A DNA stretch of 64,000 nucleotides from Diogma glabrata (GCA_963693315.1 OY856186.1:305861879-305925878); one strand, 5' to 3'. Numbered from the stretch's first letter, positions 33,801-45,329 are shown. Translations and numbers: made by a program. Notes: generated from the letters alone by a model not told the origin.

Positions 33801-34344
33801 AAAATAATTGTAATTACTCATTAGTTTATATATCTAAAGTATCGAAATTATTTTTAGTATCACCATACTCTGAACACGAAAAAGCAACATTTAGGTGTTT
33901 AAATTATATTTTGAGCAAAAAATAGTTCATGGCAAAATACTGTGTGACTCTGCTGTCGTTTTCAGAAATGGCGCTTTTGACTATAAATGTCATAGCTGAT
34001 TAGTAAAATTCCTCTTATTCGTTTTCTATTGTTATTCAGTCTAGAAGTTTCTAATCGTCTCTTGTGACTAGTTCTTAAAATAAGATTGTATTTTAGTTCT
34101 AAAGTGTGATGTTGTAAAGTTAAAATAAAAGAGTATTTAATTAAAGGTTAAAAAAAACCTAATGATCAAAATAAAGAAACCATCGAATGTGTTATAATTC
34201 AAGTCTGGCTTCGTGCAATATGTGTCACCATTAGTATTTACATTGAGCAATGTGTACAACTTTTTAAAAACCATGTGTTATAGATTTTTCTCTCTTGCAG
34301 TACATAAAAATACACCGGATGTTCACGAAGTATTTAACAGTTAA
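33800..34344. other. Spacer within the unclassified element
   Basis: AT-rich; no gene or clear repeat. Confidence 0.3.
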
Positions 34345-34950
34345 ATGCCATATCAATGCAGAATTATATACTGTCATCGCTCAGCAGATTTAATATATTA
34401 TAGTCATCATTCAGCTGCCATTGGTAGGCAGATTTAATATACTATACTCATCGCTCAGCTGCCATTGATAGGCAGACTTATTTAATATTCATCGATTGAC
34501 TGCCATATCAAGGTAGAATTATTTATTATCATTGCTCAGCTGCCATTGGTAGGCAGATTTACTATATTGTATTCAACCAGATGCCATTGTTGGGCAGATT
34601 TACTAATACTCATCGATTTACTGCCACATCAAGGCAGAATTACATAATTTCATCGCTCAGCTGCTATTGTTAAGCAGATTTGATATATTGTATTCAACCA
34701 GATGCCATTGTTGGACAGATTTGGTGATATTCATCAATTTACTGCCATATCAAGGCAGAATTACATACTTTCATCGCTCAGCTGTTATTGTTAAGCAGAT
34801 TTAATAAGTTATCTTCAACCAGCTATCATTATCAACCAAATTTAATGATATTCATCGATTGATTACTACATCAAGGCAGAATTATATTTTCTTCAACCAT
34901 CTGTCATTGTTAAGCAGATTTAATGATATTCATCGATTGATTGCCATATT
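34345..34950. repeat. Hairpin-unit array, left part (~16 units)
   Basis: Units of roughly 38-40 bp alternate between two or three related forms, such as CATCGCTCAGCTGCCATTGG then TAGGCAGATTTAAT, and CATCGATTTACTGCCATATC then AAGGCAGAATTA. Each has a short dyad, CTGCC-N7-GGCAG or a decayed version. The array continues at 38580-39010 after an inserted LINE. Confidence 0.85.
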
Positions 34951-35596
34951 TCATCAAAGTAGCGATTGCAAGAAGACGTTGTTTAATTTTGTTGCTGTCA
35001 ATTTTTTATTTACAATTTTTTATCAAATTCAAATTATTATTTTAATATAATTTTTTAATTTGTAGGGATCAATTAATATTAATACAATACATATTAATAA
35101 TTTTTGTTTTTCTTTTTGTTTTGTAGGTAAGGATTTTCTAAAAAAAAATATTGAAGAAAAAATATATAGAAGAAAAATATAGAGAAGAAAAATAAAATTA
35201 TATGGGATAGGAAATACAAGTATTTTACGAAAAAATTAATTCAGATAAGTTTTTCTTATCATTCTGATTTTTATTTGATTTATTTTTATGTAGAACTGTA
35301 GATATTTTATTAGTTTCGTTGTTAGTTTTCTTGTGGTCTTGTTGACTCAATAACAGGTTTTAAGTCCATTTTATGTACAGTTGCCTGTCTTTGAGTTACA
35401 TCTTGTATTGATGTTTTTTAAATAATATTTTGTTTACCATTTCATAATTTTAATTGTCGATTTTAACAGTCAACCTAGACTTAGAATCAGGTTGTCCAGC
35501 TATTGAAGTAGTCAATTTCAATTTGAGTTTATTTGTTTTCGCATTACTGTGGTTTTCGTATATATATTTTTCACTAATATTTCTCTATGAATTAAA

Positions 35597-36637
35597 ATGG
35601 CAAAATTATCTATCAACTATGCGAACATAAGAGGATTGAATATAAACCTTAATTCAGTCCATCTTTTTCTTGAAAATATGAAACCTGATATTTTGTTTTT
35701 AACGGAAACGATTATCAGTGCGCGTGCTGTGTCCTTAGATAAAAACAGATACCTTTGTCCCAATTATGAGCTTAAATCCTCTTTCTACATTAAGCATGGA
35801 GTTTGTGCTTATATTAGGGATACTATACCATATGTGAGATTAAATAAATTTGAATTAAATGCAAAATTTCACAATATGGTATCACTAAAATTAGTTGCCC
35901 AAATCAAACGCTGTTTGTCTTTGGACTTTACCGTTCACCTAATTCACCTGAGAACTTTAATTTATTTCACGACTTATCTGAGAAGATAGATAGGTTGGTT
36001 GAGTATCCTAATGCAAAGTTTATAGTTCTTGGAGATTTTAATGTCCACAATAAAGAATGGCTTACACACAGCTCTAAAACTGACGAGGTTGGTAGACAGA
36101 CTGAGTTGTTTGCTCTTTATCACAACTTTACTCAAATAATAGACCAGCCAACCAGAGTTCCTGACATTCCTGGTCAAAGTAGTAATTTACTTGATTTATT
36201 TTTGACAAACGATCCATATCTGGTTCAATTTAAAATATCAGAACCATTGGGTGGTTCAGATCATAATTTAATCTCCACACAACTAAATATACAAATTCCA
36301 AAACAATTTAAAGCGAATCCTCGCAATGTTTGGGATTACAAAGCTGCGGATTGGCAAGGACTTAAAAGTTTTTTTTAGATATTTACCTTGGAAACGCTAT
36401 TGCCTTACCGGCCAAGACCCAGACATAGCTGCATCAAATTTTTCTGAAACTGTAATTGATGGTATGCGCAGATTTATTCCTAATAAATTGATCATTCCGA
36501 AAACTGATCTATGGTTTTCTAGTAAATGCAAAAAAGCTGTAAAAGTTAAAAAAAGGGCTTTTCAAAAGTTTAATCAAAACAAATCCATGAAAACCTTAGA
36601 CAGTACCGTAAAGAGAGAAATTTATGTCGTAAGTTAA
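35597..36637 (+). pseudogene. LINE ORF2 endonuclease domain, frameshifted
   Basis: An AP-type endonuclease nicks target DNA to prime reverse transcription. MAKLSINYANIRGLNINLN opens the domain, and PDILFLTETI carries the catalytic Glu. The frame breaks near 35925, continues YRSPNSPENFNLFHDLSE and KFIVLGDFNVHNKEW (Asp-Asn), then LGGSDHNLIS (Asp-His). A second shift occurs in a T8 run at 36370, then RYLPWKRYCLTG and DLWFSSKCKKAVKVKKRAF up to 36637. Catalytic residues are present, but at least two or three frameshifts separate the endonuclease from the RT. Confidence 0.85.
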
Positions 36638-36817
36638 TAGATGAAGAGAAACATCTATTTAATAGGAAAAAAGCAATCTAAATTCGCAGAACATCCGACT
36701 GGTTAACGCAATTTCTATAAAGCCGCAAAGGCTGTCCAAAGCAACTTTTGTAAATCTTCCCTACCGCCTCTTGTTAATAGAGATATCCCTATCATTGATC
36801 CAAAAGAGAAAGCTAAT

Positions 36818-38458
36818 TTGCTTGGGCATTATTTCTTTTTAAATTCTACTTTAAAAGAACCTAATTTCCAACCTAAACCTATTTCTAAAGTTTCTTATAA
36901 AATGAGGCGGATAATTTTTCGGAAAAACATTGTTCGAAAAATGCTTTTGAAAATCAATACTAACAAGGCAACAGGCCCTGATTTTATTCCTCCAATTATA
37001 CTTAAAACATTTGCTAGGGAGCTAGCACCAATCCTCACTAAAATCTTCTATTTGTCATATAAGAAAGGAATTTTTCCTGAAATTTGGAAAATGGCTAGTG
37101 TACAGCCAGTTTCAAAAAAGGGCAGTAAGACTGATCCTACGAATTACAGACCCATTTCAATTTTATCGGTAGTTGCTAAAATTTTTGAGAAATATGTCAA
37201 TTTTAATTTAATGAGATTCTTAAAGTCTTCCAAATTAATTAATGAGAGACAATATGGATTTCGAAAAGGAAGAGCGACGGGAGATTTGCTGTCTTTTGTC
37301 ACTCATATCTGGAACAAGTCGCTTGAAAACTTTGGAGAAACATTCGGTGTTGCTCTTGATATTTCCAAGGCATTTGACAAAGTTTGGCATAACCTTATAT
37401 GCAAATTGAGATCCTATGGTTTAGACGAGCAGCTTATATCTTGGACACAGAGCTTTATATCTGATCGAAAATTTCGGGTCAATGTTGACGGTGTATCATC
37501 GAATACTTTTTCAACTAATGCAGGAGTTCTTCAGGGTTCCGCTTTGTCACCAACTCTTTTTCTTATCTATATTAATGATTTGTTGGACTCAACGGTTCAT
37601 CCTATACATAGTTTTGCTGATGATAGCACGCTTCATGCGTCTCATGAAGCACCCAAAATATATACACCATTAGCGCTTAGTGAGTGTAGGTCAAAATTGA
37701 TAGATTCCCTTAACACTGATCTTAAAACAATTATGGATTGGGGTATTGCTAACAGTGTTGAATTCAAAACAAGCAAAACACAGGTTTGTCATTTTTCTAG
37801 GATAACGACACTCAATCATTTTCCATTAACGTTTGGCCCCAAAAATCTTTTAGAGAATGAGTCTGTCAGACTTCTAGGAGTTGAGATTGAAAATAATATG
37901 AAGTGGAATTCTCATATTTTTAATCTGGCTAAGAATGCTGTTCAAAAGTTAGGATTTTTGGGGCGATGTCGTAAGTTTTTCGATAGCGAACAACTTGTTT
38001 TAGTTTATAAATCTTTTATACGTCCCTGCATGGAATACTGTTCTCACATATGGGGTGGAGCTTACTTGAGTAGTCTCAACTGCCTTGATTCTGTACAGCG
38101 TAGAGCTATTAAACTCATTGGTAACCCAAGTCTTACTAACGGTCTTGATTCCTTGCAGCACAGAAGAAATGTTGCTGATTTGACTATATTTTATAAATAT
38201 ATTATGGATGAACGAGCTTCTGAAGAGATCAAATCGATTTTACCTAAATCAGCAAACCTTTCGCGTCACACCAGAGCAAAAGTAGCAGCGCATCCCTTTA
38301 CAGTTCAAATAATTAGGTGTAGAACTGTAGCCTTCCAACGTGACTTTTTCAACAGAGTCTCTCATCTTTGGAATGCCTTACCTTCCTGGGTTTTCCCTGA
38401 TGAATTTAATCCTCAAGGCTTTAAAGTTAACGTTTCTAAATTTCTCAGAAAATCTTAA
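36818..38458 (+). CDS. LINE reverse transcriptase domain, 546 aa open
   Basis: The RT copies element RNA at the nicked target. Motifs in order: TNKATGPDFIPPIILK, NYRPISILSVVAK, RQYGFRKGRATGDLL, ALDISKAFDKVWH (motif A Asp), GVLQGSALSPTLFLIYINDL (motif B), HSFADDSTLHAS (motif C; FADD in place of the commoner YADD), VRLLGVEIENNMKWNSHI, IRPCMEYCSHIWGG and RHTRAKVAAHPF. It ends with a TAA at 38456-38458, followed by a short 3' UTR and poly(A). The in-frame Met at 36818 is not the native start: upstream coding (SSLPPLVNRDIPIIDPK-like) is broken. It is most like the jockey/I branch; the exact clade was not tested. Confidence 0.88.
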   Translation: MLGHYFFLNSTLKEPNFQPKPISKVSYKMRRIIFRKNIVRKMLLKINTNKATGPDFIPPIILKTFARELAPILTKIFYLSYKKGIFPEIWKMASVQPVSKKGSKTDPTNYRPISILSVVAKIFEKYVNFNLMRFLKSSKLINERQYGFRKGRATGDLLSFVTHIWNKSLENFGETFGVALDISKAFDKVWHNLICKLRSYGLDEQLISWTQSFISDRKFRVNVDGVSSNTFSTNAGVLQGSALSPTLFLIYINDLLDSTVHPIHSFADDSTLHASHEAPKIYTPLALSECRSKLIDSLNTDLKTIMDWGIANSVEFKTSKTQVCHFSRITTLNHFPLTFGPKNLLENESVRLLGVEIENNMKWNSHIFNLAKNAVQKLGFLGRCRKFFDSEQLVLVYKSFIRPCMEYCSHIWGGAYLSSLNCLDSVQRRAIKLIGNPSLTNGLDSLQHRRNVADLTIFYKYIMDERASEEIKSILPKSANLSRHTRAKVAAHPFTVQIIRCRTVAFQRDFFNRVSHLWNALPSWVFPDEFNPQGFKVNVSKFLRKS

Positions 38459-38579
38459 TTTGCATTCCATTCTTATCCCTAGTTGGCATGGTATCTTCGG
38501 ATATTCAGAGACGTTAATTTATAATTTATTATAATTAACACTAAACATGCCTAACTTTGAATAAAAAAAAAAAAAAAAA

Positions 38580-39010
38580 TACCAAGGCAGAGTTTTATAT
38601 TGTCATCGCTCAGCTGCCATTGGTAGACAGATTTAATAGGTTATTTTCATCGCTCAGCTGCTATTGTTAAGCAGATTTGATATATTTTATTCAAGCAGAT
38701 GCCATTGTTGGGCAGATTTACTTTTATTCATCGATTTACTGCCATATTAATACAATTACATAATTTCATCGCTCAGCTGCTATTGTTAAGCAGATTTAAT
38801 AAGTTATCTTCAACCAGCTATCATTATTAAGCAAATTTAATGATATTCATCGATTGACTGCCATATCAAAGCAGAATTATATATTGACATCGTTCAGCTG
38901 TCATTGTTATTCAGATTGATACAATATTTTCATCAAGTGATTAACGTACCAAGGCAGATTTATACATTTCATCATCGGCCAGCTGCTATTATTGGGCAAA
39001 CTTGATATAA
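38580..39010. repeat. Hairpin-unit array, right part (~11 units)
   Basis: Same unit types as 34345-34950 (GCTCAGCTGCTATTGTTAAG, CAGATGCCATTGTTGGGCAG), directly after the LINE poly(A). Confidence 0.85.
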
Positions 39011-39103
39011 CAAGTTGCCATTGCTAGCCATGCATAGTTTTTTAAGGAGATTGTGTTGCAGCTCTAATAAATAACCTCGTTCTTCAAAGAAATTATAATA
39101 CAG

Positions 39104-39365
39104 TCCACTGCCTTTATTGGATGCTGCTACAAACATAATTCAATCAGAACACAAAATGTTGCAATTTGTGTCAAATTTTTTAAAAGATGGATCTAATAAT
39201 AACATATTAATTGAACGAACAAAAATTTTAAGGCCATTATACACATGTGAAGCAAGTAAAAGATGTACTTACACGATGTACTTACGTTATACGGATAAAT
39301 GTAGAAGATTCTATTTTTGGTATATTGTTAAGGCTTCGTATATGTTCCTAAAAACTAGTAAATAA
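39104..39365 (+). pseudogene. Unclassified transposon protein, further exon
   Basis: After a likely acceptor ATACAG (39103), SPLPLLDAATNIIQSEHKML followed by QFVSNFLKDGSNNNILIERT and KILRPLY fits the helical region expected between the cysteine box and the tail of the unclassified protein. The last residues before the stop look random. The exon start TCCACTGCC recurs at 40988. Confidence 0.4.
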
Positions 39366-40930
39366 GAATTAAAAATAGCAAATAAGAATTTCGGATTTAA
39401 ATATTGTAATATTAAAACTTAACTTAATTTCTTCTGTTTCTTGTTTACTAATACGTCAATCTGACCGGTGATGCGTCCTCCACTCAATATTGTAGAAAAG
39501 CTATTTGGATGTGTTTCGTACTTTATTTCTTATTAGTATAACAGTTGAGTGTGGAACGTAGCTTCTGTCAGTTGTCAACATTGAAAATATTTAATATATA
39601 AGGAAGACATTTGTTTATATAATTCTCTTCTTCGTCTTCGTTTTTCAGTCAACGAGTCTTGTACTTGTTTTTGTGTTGTTAAAATATTAAAATTAAAAAA
39701 TAACTTATAGTAAATTTGTGCTAGTTATGTTGTGCAATTACATTATTAGTTTTTAATCGTGTAGTCGATTATCTTCATTAAGTTTGTTAACGTAAAATTA
39801 AATTAAAGAATGTTCAATAAAGAATAAAAGGAAAAAATTATTTAATTGTGTTCATTTTGTGAAACTGTAGTTGATTGTCTTCATTAAGTCTGTTAACTTA
39901 AAATTCAATTAAAGAATGTTCAATGAAGAATAAAAAGAATTGTTTTGTTAAGAATGGTCACTCGGATAAAATAATTAAGACCATTAAGGTCATTATTAGT
40001 TCATTATCACTAAAAATTATTGATAATTATTGTTAATTTATTTTTTGTGTTGTTTTTTTTAAAAGATTTAATCTGATAGTGTTCGTATTAATAAAAAGTA
40101 AATCAACCAAACGCGCTCTGAATCAAAGTTGTTGTTTTAGTTGTTGAATCAGTAATGGATGCCGATGCCTGCTGTTGAAGTTTCAAAGGTTTGTTTTAGC
40201 CTCGCCATTATTAAATTATTGTTTTCTTGTAGATGACACGATCGGCAAGCCATTTTGATCTTTATGAACGTCGTTTTTTTTCAAATGGTAAACTCATCGA
40301 ATATCATATGCAACTGTTTCTGCGTTCAGCGCTCATTGATTTTCATGTACGAAACATATAATGCTCTACAGTCAACAGTTATTGATCGTTGTATACGTGT
40401 AACTTCAGTTCTTCCACGTCATATGTATTTACTTTATGCTCATCGCTAATTGATCTTCAAAAGCATAGTTTTCAACAATTCAACTAAAAGTCATCGAATA
40501 TTCTAGAATCTAGACAATTATTCTACATTCATCGTTTTTGATGTTCATACTATACAGTTGTTTTACACTCATCGCTTTATATATATAATATACAACTGTT
40601 CTACATTCTTCGTTTACTGATCATACATGTAATATACAATACATGTAATATACGACGTCATACATGTAATATACAATTGTTCTACACTTATTGCTATTGA
40701 TAATTAATTTATACTTATCGCTGATTAATCTTCATATGTATAAACTTCATCCTTTGTGCTAATTCGTCATCGAATGCCTGGTGTTAAGCAAGATTAGTTA
40801 TTCTACGAATAGTCAACCTTCGGGAGATAATTGATGAACATGGAATGCAGTTGTTCAAATTTCTTGCTCAAAATCATTGATTAATCATCGATTGCCTTGT
40901 GTGAGGCAAACCAAATTAAACTTCGAATCG
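39366..40930. other. AT-rich presumed intron with degenerate repeats
   Basis: No gene. ATTCAATTAAAGAATGTTCA occurs twice (39802-39917 region). 40440-40740 has a loose repeat of TACAACTGTTCTACATTCAT and ATACATGTAATATACAA. A 64-aa frame at 40255 is part of this. Confidence 0.4.
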
Positions 40931-40987
40931 CTTGGTAAGTCTTCAGTTAAAATTATTTTCATCAAATACATTCGCCAAAAAATACAG

Positions 40988-41517
40988 TCCACTGCCTAAT
41001 TGGAGGCTGTGCCATGTTGGTCCTTCGAGCCGGATTTTATACAAATTATTTAGCGATGAGCCAAGTGTAACAAAATATTTTCATTGCGCAAATATTAATT
41101 GTCCTACCAAAGTTACTACGATGACCAGCATCAGTGTGAATTTCAACACTATACTATCAAATGGATTTGCTTATTTGCAAGATAGCATTATTTTTAAGGA
41201 AACAGATAATGTTAAGTGTACAAATTGTAAAAAGCTCGGAATAGAAGAAATGGTTGCTTCTAATCAAGTATTGATTGAACTGTATGTTAGAAATCAACAA
41301 AATCCAATATGTGGTCAAATGTGTCTGTTGGACACGTTTCCAACATTCATAAAATAATCCAATAATTACAGGTGAGCTATTTGTCTAAATAATTGCGTAT
41401 TGCAAAAGATCAGATGGATCATGGCAGGAATTTGATGATTTGGACAACTCTGCAAAAACTATATCTGCAAATAAAAAAATTTTACCGCATGCAGTTATTT
41501 ACGTTAGAGATATTTAA
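40988..41517 (+). pseudogene. Unclassified transposon protein, hydrolase-like tail
   Basis: After an acceptor AATACAG, the frame reads SPLPNWRLCHVGPSSRILYK, YFHCANINCPTKVTTMTSIS, VKCTNCKKLGIEEM (two CxxC pairs, zinc-ribbon-like) and LIELYVRNQQ, ending at 41355. It resumes at about 41391 with AYCKRSDGSWQEFDDLDNSA then ILPHAVIYVRDI and a stop at 41515-41517. The last block looks like the C-terminal His region of ubiquitin-specific proteases (Y-x-A-Y-x-K...W...DD). The expected catalytic His just before AYCKRS is not visible. A near-duplicate of this terminus occurs at 47085-47580. Confidence 0.5.
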
Positions 41518-41519
41518 AA

Positions 41520-42100
41520 TTCAACTATCAAGATAAAAATGAATCGTCATTGCTCAATTTGAATCTTTTATAAACCAATTTGTAATAATTTTTAAGTTGT
41601 TTTTGTTCATATGTATAAATTTAAAGTTTAACTAATTGATGGAATAGGCCTCTAGGGGAAACCATGTAAAAAAAACGCGCCTTGCACTGTACCGCAATGG
41701 CGGTGTGGAAAATAGTGTTACTTTTTAGTTAATAATTTAAAGATAAAAAAAATTGCTGGACATGTTTAGTTAATTTGATTATATTTATTTTAAGTAATTA
41801 GCTTCATTTTTATCTTGATAATTAATTTTAAAATTTGTGGTTTCTATAATTTAATTATATTTAAAGTTTAATTGTATACCAATTATTATAATGGATTAAA
41901 CAATAAACATAATTTTGTAAGCAATTAGTTTTTTTGTGATATTTATCTTAAGTTTTCAGCAAACACAAATCAACAGACAGTGGGTCTTATTAAAACTCTT
42001 AAGGAGCTCTAATTCTTTTCTAATTAAATGTAATACAAAAACAACATACAAATTATAATTTTGGTTCGGAGTGCAGTGGGATCGCAAACTATTTGTTTAT
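41520..42100. other. 3' flank of the unclassified element
   Basis: AT-rich. The block around 41960-42045 (CAACAGACAGTGGGTCTTAT, GAGCTCTAATTCTTTTCTAA) is similar to 47480-47560, so it belongs to the repeated element's 3' UTR. Confidence 0.5.
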
Positions 42101-42103
42101 AAT

Positions 42104-43045
42104 TTAATGTGGCAAATAGTGCTCAATTTGATACTGCTCAATTTTAAAGAAAGCCAGTGATTCTAACGATAGTGCTCGCAAGGACCCATAATGAGTCGAC
42201 TTGTTAAAATTTTTTTCGATTATAAAGGTTGCATTTATTGCAGGTGCTGTTATTTCTTCTACTTTTAATAATTTATTTTGACATTTATTGCAACTTATTT
42301 TTTTGAAGGCACAATAGCCAGTATAATAAGTGATAGCATTTATTTTAATAATGTCTGTATCGCTTTGATAAATTATTTCGCACTCATCAGGCATTTCCTC
42401 ATGCTCTGTTCTTGCCACCCTGCCTTGCAATAAACTTTCTTTATGTCTTGGAAACTATTAAACTCGAGATCTATCATAATTCCATCGTCAGCTTTACAAT
42501 TAGAGTAATCGCTTTGGAATAAGAGTTTTGTGACAATTATATTTGCAAAATGAACACCTATTTCATTGCAAGAAGGTATGTAGTTAAAACCACCTTTACC
42601 CCGTAGTTTTGAAAAAAGTTTTCAAGGGCGTCTTGGTTGGTTCTACCAGTTAATATATATTCCACGTCATAAGTGGTAGCTAGATCTTCGATCAACATCA
42701 ACTGTGCTTTAATCGTTATTTGCAAATTCTTGATAAATTTAATGTAGTTTACATTTTCAGAAAGAATTTTTAAATTTTTCAAGTATATCAAGCTGTCTTT
42801 TAAATAATCATAGATCGCATTGTCTTTTCTAAGTGGAGCTTCAAGTGGTGCCCTCGAAAAAAAAATTCGTGAGTTTAAACAATCAAATATATTATTGAAC
42901 CGTTCAATAAAATTTGCTGTTGATTTAGCATTATTTTAATGTACTCCTAAAATTTCGGGACAGGTTTGTTCCACGGTCTTAATAGCGCAGCATACTGTAT
43001 TACTGGTATTACTTAGCAGTTGAACCTGATTATACATATTTTAGC
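42104..43045 (-). pseudogene. P-element-type transposase relic (THAP9-like)
   Basis: From right to left: YNQVQLLSNTSNTVCCAIKT then VEQTCPEILGVH, a stop, STANFIERFNNIFDCLNSRI, APLRKDNAIYDYLKDSLIYL, VEYILTGRTNQDALENFFQN (the NQDxLENFF box of P-type transposases) and finally INAITYYTGYCAFK with a C-x2-C pair (SCNKCQNKLL). Stops or frame changes at about 42930, 42560 and 42435 break it. The THAP domain, GTP-binding region and first catalytic Asp are absent from the window. An old fragment. Confidence 0.75.
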
Positions 43046-43049
43046 CATT

Positions 43050-44007
43050 TACAAGTCATATTTGTCAAGTGAAAGTAAATTTTTTGATTCATTATGTTTA
43101 CAAACGAAAGCCAGAATTTATTAGGTGAACAAAACACAACACAGAAAAAAAAGATTAGACAAGTCATCTAAAAATCATCTAAAACAATGATGGATTCTCA
43201 GCCTTCTACTATAATTGGGCAATTTATCTAAAACAGATTAGGTGATATCAAATGATCGTATTAAATTAAATGTAGAAATTTCTTCTTAACTTTAGATGAA
43301 TATTTAGTTTTTTTTCTAATTTAATGTACATTTTCTCTATAGTTTAGCTTAATAGATGATTCTTCAAATAGATAAATATTGTAAATTTTAGCTAGCTAAC
43401 TAGATGTTCTACCTAATTCAAATTTATTGACTAGATACATTTTCTAATCTTTAGATTACTAATTGGATGTGTTTCCCAATTAAACTTACGAGATTAGATA
43501 AATTTACTAAACAATAGATAGATAATTAGATACTTAGTCTAACTAAGATGATCGGTAATATTTAACTGAAATCATCGGCCAGTAGCAGTCTCAAAAATGT
43601 ATTTTTTGAAAATCGCCGTTGCTGCTAAATAAATTAGTAGTATAGTTAAAGTTTAGCTATAGTTCATTTAAGAAATCTGTAGTACCACAACAGAGATAAA
43701 ACCTATTGTACGAATAGAAAAAATAAAAAAAAACATTTTGTAGGAATTGAAAAACCGATAGTTGGATTGGAATATATAACTGTATCAAATCATACTTTAA
43801 AATATATTAGCATATTTAAAAAGTTTACTCAAAATCCAATATCAGAAACTGATGTTATCGAAGATTGAAATAAATAGGCAATCAAGAGGCCTGCCCCACG
43901 CAACTTATCCTAATATCACCCCAAAATTAACCAAGTATTTGTCCTGCCAATACTCCATTCAATTCGAATGTACAAATGTCATAAGCCGAAGCCATAAACC
44001 AAACTTT
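43050..44007. other. AT-rich, no gene
   Basis: TAGATGA/TCTAAT-rich stretch at 43150-43560 with weak internal repetition; no clear element ends. Confidence 0.3.
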
Positions 44008-44300
44008 GCATTTATCAATATTTAATCCAAACACAAACCCAAGCGTTCTAGCTAAATCATACTAATATAAACATTCTTAAATAAAAATACTTACAATGTA
44101 ACAAAAAATCTCTCCATTATCATTTATCAATAACAATGAAAACCATACAACTTTCCTAATCAACGCCAACAAAATCGCCAACCTCTCATTTATCAAAATT
44201 TATCCTAAACATATGCCCAAGCGTCTTAATTCAAACATTTGAATATAAAGATTCTTTCTTAAAAGTAGTTGCAATGTAACATAATCTCTCAATTATTAAA
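44008..44300. repeat. ~175-bp imperfect direct repeat
   Basis: CATTTATCAA...TTTAATCCAAACACA, CCCAAGCGT, TATAAA-ATTCTT and TTACAATGTAACA at about 44008-44115 recur at 44187-44290 with substitutions. Confidence 0.65.
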
Positions 44301-44889
44301 ATCAATTCCAATCAAAACTCGAACTATCCTATGACACCAAAAAATCATAAACTTAAATGTATATTATTTTAAACTAAAAAAAATATCAAAAAAACAATTG
44401 ATTGAAATTGAAGATCATTATTTGTAAATAGTAAACAAAAAAAGTATGTCCTTCGATCTTTAAAGGGATTATTTACATGTATGTGTAAAAGAACTTTTTA
44501 TTTTCTATCATATTTCTTTACGTGTATTTTACTTTTTTTGTTTATTTACAAGTAACAAAATAAATAAAATTTGAAGTAGAAGAAAAGAAAAAAATTCTTT
44601 TTTTTATTTTTATTCTAAATATGTGTATTAAATAGATACAAAACAGGCCAAAAATAGAAACACATTTAAAACATATATATCTTATTCATTTGTTAAAATC
44701 TCAAATAGAAATTTTGTATATTTCTTTATTTTTAAATTCTCTTACACATTTTTGTGTTAAACGTTATTTCTCTAGTATACTACTCTATGCTTATACGCTA
44801 AATAATTCTGTACCAGTTCTACTATTCATGTTAATTTCATAATTTTACAATAAAGAAATTAAAAGTGTATTCGGTGCTAATAATAACAA

Positions 44890-45329
44890 CTAGGAGGGCC
44901 CGGCGTGCTTCGCTACGCTTATAAATAAAGTTTTTGCGTAGACATTTTGTTGACGTAGAAGCAATGATTTCAAAAAGTGGTAATGAGAAATGCTAGCATA
45001 TAATTTTTAATTTTTCTTTTTAAATATATGAATGAAAAATAATCAGAACTCTAGCTGATCAGTTCAGATATATGAAAAATTAGCGATCAAATAAGTTTTC
45101 AAGTAAGCTTATTTGATCACTAACTTATTTGATCGCTAATTTTTCATATATCCGAACTGATCAGCTAGAGTTCTGATTATTTTTCATTCATATATTTAAA
45201 AAGAAAAATTAAAAATTATATGCTAGCATTTTTCATTACCACTTTTTGAAATCATTGCTTCTACGTCAACAAAATGTCTACGCAAAAACTTTATTTATAA
45301 GCCTAGCGAAGCACGCCGGGCCCTCCTAG
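44890..45329. repeat. Palindrome of two opposed Helitron 3' ends
   Basis: 44890-45096 and 45122-45329 are inverted copies with few mismatches around a ~25-bp centre. Both outer ends read CTAG|T outward, preceded by a hairpin (GCGTAGCGAAGCACGC) and CCGGGCCCTC, which is how Helitron 3' termini look. The right arm has GCCTAGCG for GCGTAGCG, weakening its stem. The same family end, diverged, occurs at 58605-58608 and 60652-60655. Confidence 0.85.

Larger units (their letters stand above)
34950..38579 (+). mobile_element. Jockey-like non-LTR retrotransposon, nearly full ORF2
   Basis: It was inserted inside the hairpin-unit array: array units stop at about 34950 and resume after a poly(A) tail at 38563-38579, which follows an AATAAA. 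A ~640-bp 5' leader precedes an endonuclease (35597, frameshifted) and a long open reverse transcriptase (36818-38458). No ORF1/gag was recognised. A target duplication cannot be separated from the surrounding repeats. Confidence 0.8.

Noticed and set aside
34345..39010. Possible CRISPR-like array
   Set aside because: Units are whole-unit tandem repeats without unique spacers, in eukaryotic transposon-rich DNA.
39117..39365. Independent small gene starting at ATG 39119
   Set aside because: The coding extends upstream to a splice acceptor and fits a middle exon of the unclassified element instead.
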